5,684 bases of DNA from Acidobacteriota bacterium (lineage in GTDB: Bacteria; Acidobacteriota; Vicinamibacteria; Vicinamibacterales; UBA8438), in NCBI GenBank assembly GCA_005778315.1, contig SXOW01000146.1:1-5684 (forward strand), written 5' to 3'. Shown here piece by piece: positions 5,228 through 5,684 of the stretch. The translations under genes were made by a program, and so were the position numbers. Within the stretch, counting starts at the first letter, position 1. Each line of letters opens with the position of its first letter. The notes under the pieces were generated by a model, which searched no databases, was not told the DNA's origin, and was given only the letters and a program-made list of their open reading frames with translations.

Positions 5228-5684
5228 ATGAAGTTTGTCGAACTGGGCCTCTGCCCGGAACTCGTTCGCGCCGTGACGGCCGCGGGCTACACCACCGCGA
5301 CCCCTATTCAGGAACGCGCCATACCGATTGCACTGGAGGGCCGCGATCTGATCGCCTGCGCCCAGACAGGCACCGGCAAGACCGCTGCGTTTCTGCTCCC
5401 GCTCCTGCAACGCCTCGCCGCCGGGAAGCCGGGCCGGCGGCCGCGCGCTCTGGTCGTCACGCCCACGCGGGAGCTGGCAGCCCAGATCTCCGACATGGCG
5501 ACGTTGTACGGAAAGCACCTGAACCTCCGTCACACGGTGATCTTCGGGGGCGTCGGCATGGAACCACAGACCCGCCGTCTGCGATCCGGGCTCGACCTGT
5601 TGATTGCCACGCCGGGTCGGTTGCTCGACCACATGGGCCGTAACCAGGCCGATCTGAGCGGCGTGGACTCCGTGGTGCTGGACG
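5228..5684 (+). CDS. DEAD-box ATP-dependent RNA helicase, N-terminal part (RhlE-like)
   Basis: The gene runs off the right edge after 152 codons, one base into the codon after Asp152. It encodes the first RecA-like domain of a DEAD-box helicase, which unwinds short RNA duplexes with ATP in ribosome assembly, mRNA decay or cold adaptation. Motifs in order: Phe3 and the Q motif GYTTATPIQ (20-28), motif I AQTGTGKT (45-52) as the Walker A site, motif Ia PTRELAAQ (79-86), FGG (106-108), and motif Ib TPGRLLD (128-134). The window ends in VVLD, the D that opens motif II (DEAD). The start MKFVELGL matches the RhlE-type start MSFSELGL. GGAG at 5212-5215 lies 12 bases upstream, slightly far; an in-frame TTG at 5210 is less likely. 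The subfamily cannot be fixed without the second domain and C-terminal tail. The reading frame is intact throughout. Confidence 0.93.
   Translation, partial: MKFVELGLCPELVRAVTAAGYTTATPIQERAIPIALEGRDLIACAQTGTGKTAAFLLPLLQRLAAGKPGRRPRALVVTPTRELAAQISDMATLYGKHLNLRHTVIFGGVGMEPQTRRLRSGLDLLIATPGRLLDHMGRNQADLSGVDSVVLD

Noticed and set aside
4459..5643. A plus-strand open frame of 394 codons covering the exported gene, the non-coding stretch and the helicase start
   Set aside because: It overlaps the well-supported helicase in the wrong frame and is antisense to the exported protein; its translation is Arg/Pro/His-rich without any motif.
1..5684. CRISPR array, tRNA, insertion sequence or toxin-antitoxin module
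   Set aside because: No spaced direct repeats, no cloverleaf with a GTTCRA arm, no transposase motif with terminal inverted repeats and no recognisable toxin or antitoxin frame were found on either strand.

Overview
The window is high-GC bacterial DNA with short intergenic gaps. It mixes NHL-type and PQQ-type beta-propeller proteins, a stand-alone proline dehydrogenase, a lactate permease and a DEAD-box helicase. An Acidobacteriota-like organism (soil or metagenomic lineage) would fit this mix, but no marker gene is present and the assignment is only a guess.

Layout, left to right: (1) the C-terminal part of an NHL beta-propeller protein, + strand, 1-453; (2) convergent to it, a proline dehydrogenase, - strand, 476-1401, with a one-base frameshift near its 3' end; (3) 1511-1848, the start of a membrane spermidine-synthase-like gene (+) meeting head-on the start of a small membrane-protein gene (-), both lacking their 3' parts; (4) 1947-2216, a PQQ-like propeller gene (-) collapsed to three pieces of a protein normally several times longer; (5) 2386-4017, an apparently intact LldP-type lactate permease (+); (6) 4028-4895, a minus-strand set of an exported protein with a frameshifted signal peptide, the first about 21 codons of an ECF sigma factor, and the membrane and C-terminal part of an anti-sigma-like protein; (7) a 332-base non-coding stretch with a promoter-like site and hairpins; (8) from 5228, the start of a DEAD-box RNA helicase (+), cut by the window edge inside its DEAD motif.

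The main observation is a pattern, not a new enzyme system. The permease is intact over its full length, and the NHL and helicase genes look intact where they are visible. The genes between them carry internal deletions or frameshifts at six or more separate places, several of which join unrelated genes in the middle of conserved blocks. This could be real decay by deletion in accessory genes, or a consensus or assembly artefact; the sequence alone cannot tell these apart. As written, proline catabolism would lack its catalytic C-terminus, and the sigma/anti-sigma and polyamine-related loci would be non-functional. I see no CRISPR array, tRNA, rRNA, insertion sequence or coherent undescribed defence or biosynthetic system.
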